Assembly (NCBI RefSeq): GCF_013409205.1
Contig: NZ_JACCAE010000001.1
Span: 930,001-994,000, forward strand
DNA from: Janibacter cremeus
GTDB lineage: Bacteria; Actinomycetota; Actinomycetes; Actinomycetales; Dermatophilaceae
DNA length: 64,000 nt
Direction of reading: 5' to 3'
The notes below the pieces were generated by a model. It worked only from the letters and a program-made list of their open reading frames with translations. It made no database searches and had not been told where the DNA came from. This document shows, in pieces, positions 62,047-64,000 of the stretch. Made by a program: the position numbers and the translations under genes. Every line of letters begins with the position of its first letter. The stretch's first letter is position 1.

Positions 62047-62100
62047 TTTCAGGCGGCGGTCTCCCCCTTCGCCCGCCCAGCGCCCCATGAGCTGCCACAT

Positions 62101-62174
62101 CTGCAGCACCTCGTATCGCCTGCAGCAGGACGAGCTACTGCAGGCGATACCAGCTACTGCCTGCAGCAGTTCGT
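62101..62174. repeat. Terminal inverted repeat C2
   Basis: 74-bp inverted copy of C1, differing at three positions. It lies between the nuclease stop and dapD; its right end is only 24 bp before the dapD start codon, so it occupies the dapD leader or promoter. Confidence 0.93.
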
Positions 62175-62198
62175 ATGTGGGTTCCGTAGGATTCAGCC

Positions 62199-63131
62199 AT
62201 GACGACGACGCGTGCTGCCTGGGGCCATGGCGTGGCCACCGTGACCACCGACGGGACCGTGCTCGACACCTGGTACCCGCAGCCCGCCCTGGGCGAGGCC
62301 CCGGAGGGCGCGACTGCGCCCGAGGAGCTGCTGGCCCTCGCCGGGGATGACACCGCACGTGGTGTGCGGACCGAGGTCGTCACGGTGGGCATCGACCTCG
62401 ATGCCGCACCCCGGGGCGCCTCGGACGGCTACCTGCGCCTGCACCTGCTGTCCCACCGCCTGGTCCAGCCCAACTCGATCAACCTCGACGGGCTCTTCGG
62501 CCAACTGGCCAACGTGGTGTGGACCAACCACGGTCCGTGCGCCGTCGAGGGCTTCGAGGCCACCCGCGCCCGCCTGCGGTCCCGCGGGGCCGTCCAGGTC
62601 ACGAGCATCGACAAGTTCCCGCGACTGACCGACTACGTCACCCCCACGGGTGTGCGCATCGGGGACGCGGACCGCGTCCGACTGGGCGCCCACCTCTCCT
62701 CCGGTACGACCGTGATGCACGAGGGCTTCGTCAACTTCAACGCCGGGACGCTGGGCACCTCCATGGTCGAGGGCCGGATCAGCCAAGGCGTCGTCGTCGG
62801 CGACGGCTCGGACATCGGTGGTGGCGCCTCGACGATGGGCACCCTCTCCGGCGGCGGGACCCAGCGGGTATCGATCGGTCAGCGCTGCCTCGTCGGCGCC
62901 GAGGCCGGCGTGGGCATCGCGCTCGGTGACGACTGCATCGTCGAGGCCGGTCTGTACGTCACCGCCGGCACCAAGGTCACCCTTCCCGGTGGTGGGGTCG
63001 TCAAGGCGGCCGACCTCTCGGGCCGCGACGGGCTGCTCTTCATCCGCGACTCCGTCACGGGTGCCGTCCAGGCCCGGGACCGCTCCGGTGACGGCATCGC
63101 GCTCAACGACGCGCTGCACGCCAACGACTGA
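62199..63131 (+). CDS. dapD: Tetrahydrodipicolinate N-succinyltransferase (actinobacterial DapD)
   Basis: 310 residues. The left-handed beta-helix shows hexapeptide turns ([34 protein letters not shown]), and [18 protein letters not shown] is the actinobacterial signature. It transfers succinyl from succinyl-CoA in the lysine/peptidoglycan pathway and forms trimers. The ATG at 62199 lies close behind repeat C2, with no obvious strong ribosome site. It is followed by a membrane protein gene after 3 bp. Confidence 0.94.
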   Translation: MTTTRAAWGHGVATVTTDGTVLDTWYPQPALGEAPEGATAPEELLALAGDDTARGVRTEVVTVGIDLDAAPRGASDGYLRLHLLSHRLVQPNSINLDGLFGQLANVVWTNHGPCAVEGFEATRARLRSRGAVQVTSIDKFPRLTDYVTPTGVRIGDADRVRLGAHLSSGTTVMHEGFVNFNAGTLGTSMVEGRISQGVVVGDGSDIGGGASTMGTLSGGGTQRVSIGQRCLVGAEAGVGIALGDDCIVEAGLYVTAGTKVTLPGGGVVKAADLSGRDGLLFIRDSVTGAVQARDRSGDGIALNDALHAND

Positions 63132-63134
63132 CCC

Positions 63135-63977
63135 GTGCCCCGCTCCCGCTGGCTGACGGCCGTCGCCACCCTGTGCGTCGTCGGCCTCGTGTGCACCGCT
63201 GGAGTCTGGTACGCACGCGACCGGATCGGGCTCTTCCTCGGGGAGAAGTGCGAGGCGACGGCTCTCGGTGAGACCGTCAGCTTCGACCCCGAGCAGATGA
63301 ACCACGCGAGCACGATCGTGCTGCTCGGCGTCAAGCGTGGACTGCCGGCCCGCGCCGGATCGATCGCCGTCGCGACCGCCATCCAGGAGTCGAAGCTGCG
63401 CAACCTGACCTACGGTGATCGTGACTCCGTGGGCCTCTTCCAGCAGCGGCCCAGCCAGGGCTGGGGCACCGTCGACCAGCTGCAGGACCCGATCTACTCG
63501 ACCAACGCCTTCTACGACGCCCTGACCAAGGTCGACGGTTGGCAGGGCATGCGCATCACCGAGATCGCCCAGGAGGTGCAGCGCAGCGGCTTCCCGGAGG
63601 CCTACGCCGACCACGAGCACGAGGGGCGGACCATCTCCTCGGCCCTCACCGGCCACTCCCCGACCGGCCTGGTCTGCCGTCTCGACGGGCCGACCTCGGC
63701 CGGCCGTCCCGACACCTTCGCCGCCGCCGTCGCCGAGCAGACCGGCCAGAGCGCCACGACGCAGGGCCAGGTCGTGACGATCCGGGCTGAGGACGACCGG
63801 CACGCCTGGGCGGTGGGCGCCTGGGCCGTGGCGCAGGCCAAGGCGCGCAACGTCCTGACCGTCCAGGTCGGCGACCGACGGTGGACCCGTGACGCGGGCG
63901 ATGCCGCCATGTCCTGGGGCGATGCCGACGAGGCCGTGCCCAGCTCGCAGGTGCGCGTGACCCTCCACGGCGAGTGA
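63135..63977 (+). CDS. Membrane-anchored protein with lysozyme-like fold
   Basis: 280 residues from a GTG at 63135. One N-terminal membrane helix (TAVATLCVVGLVCTAGVWYA) anchors an outside domain. The block AIQESKLRNLTYGDRDSVGL followed by FQQRPSQGWG resembles the catalytic core of transglycosylase-like proteins, with Glu in the position of the lysozyme acid. Actinobacterial members have been called heavy-metal transporters without evidence; a wall-hydrolase role is more plausible. Its stop is 23 bp before the window end, and nothing else lies in those bases. Confidence 0.72.
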   Translation: MPRSRWLTAVATLCVVGLVCTAGVWYARDRIGLFLGEKCEATALGETVSFDPEQMNHASTIVLLGVKRGLPARAGSIAVATAIQESKLRNLTYGDRDSVGLFQQRPSQGWGTVDQLQDPIYSTNAFYDALTKVDGWQGMRITEIAQEVQRSGFPEAYADHEHEGRTISSALTGHSPTGLVCRLDGPTSAGRPDTFAAAVAEQTGQSATTQGQVVTIRAEDDRHAWAVGAWAVAQAKARNVLTVQVGDRRWTRDAGDAAMSWGDADEAVPSSQVRVTLHGE

Positions 63978-64000
63978 CCCCCTTCGCGATCTGACGGCGC

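Larger units (their letters stand above)
61001..62174. mobile_element. Candidate single-gene mobile unit bounded by 74-bp inverted repeats
   Basis: C1, a 60-bp spacer, a 912-bp AbiEi/DUF559 nuclease gene, a 54-bp spacer and C2 make a 1174-bp unit. dapE and dapD, which are direct divergent neighbours in mycobacteria as remembered, lie on either side, so the unit looks inserted between them. No transposase is present and no target-site duplication is visible at the outer edges. Confidence 0.6.

Noticed and set aside
61001..62174. CRISPR array from palindromic repeats
   Set aside because: Only two copies in opposite orientation 1 kb apart, with a gene between and no regular spacers.
61001..62174. 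Conventional insertion sequence
   Set aside because: The inverted repeats fit, but the only gene is a DUF559-type nuclease and no target-site duplication is seen, so only a candidate mobile unit is claimed.

Overview
The window is high-GC DNA (roughly 70% by eye) from an actinobacterium. The marker genes are WhiB7, UvrD2 with an HRDC domain, AdnA/AdnB, DUF3107, DUF3117, a PPA1309-type protein and actinobacterial DapD/DapE. Gene content and order suggest Micrococcales, possibly an Intrasporangiaceae-like (Janibacter-type) bacterium. The genus is inference; there is no rRNA to test it. Genes are tightly packed, with many 4-bp start/stop overlaps and GTG starts.

From about 1 to 37.8 kb the order resembles, from memory, the Mycobacterium tuberculosis Rv3193c-Rv3213c neighbourhood: UPF0182, PDZ/Lon-like protease, DUF2342, ABC1 kinase, whiB7, uvrD2, nudC, adnB-adnA, TetR, DUF3107, ferritin-like MiaE_2, DEAD-box helicase, orphan ParA. 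Accessory blocks interrupt it: a TOMM-cyclodehydratase-like gene, pxpABC (5-oxoprolinase), and a 6-kb redox cluster at 17.6-23.8 kb (DUF2254, HPP, a cytochrome b-sulfite oxidase fusion, a GMC oxidoreductase, and a Rieske-fold protein without its ligands). whiB7 has a full regulatory leader: an AT-rich element beside the -35, a 56-codon upstream ORF and an attenuator hairpin.

From 38.8 to 50.8 kb lie metabolic and envelope genes: aminopeptidase P, a MaoC-type mesaconyl-CoA hydratase candidate, a PIG-L deacetylase, an acyl-CoA dehydrogenase, an L,D-transpeptidase, a BCCT transporter and two CoA-ester lyases. Some of these could belong to the ethylmalonyl-CoA pathway. From 51.5 to 64 kb a second block resembles M. 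tuberculosis Rv1201c-Rv1232c: MgtE-N/CBS protein, DUF1003, Mrp, TatB, HtrA, SigE, O-methyltransferase, DUF3117, LOG protein, dapE and dapD. The anti-sigma gene expected between sigE and htrA is absent.

The most unusual signals are repeats. (1) Two genes for AbiEi-like winged-helix plus DUF559/Vsr-like nuclease proteins (41.7-42.6 and 61.1-62.0 kb) are each bracketed by their own pair of hairpin repeats. The second is enclosed by 74-bp inverted repeats with 71/74 identity and lies exactly between dapE and dapD. A diverged solo relative sits at 44.2 kb. (2) The octamer CGAAGGGG/CCCCTTCG occurs about 48 times, in coding and intergenic DNA and in all reading frames. Inverted pairs of it form several terminators, as uptake sequences do in other bacteria. 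(3) A different 40-bp palindrome occurs twice, at 50.8 and 57.95 kb.
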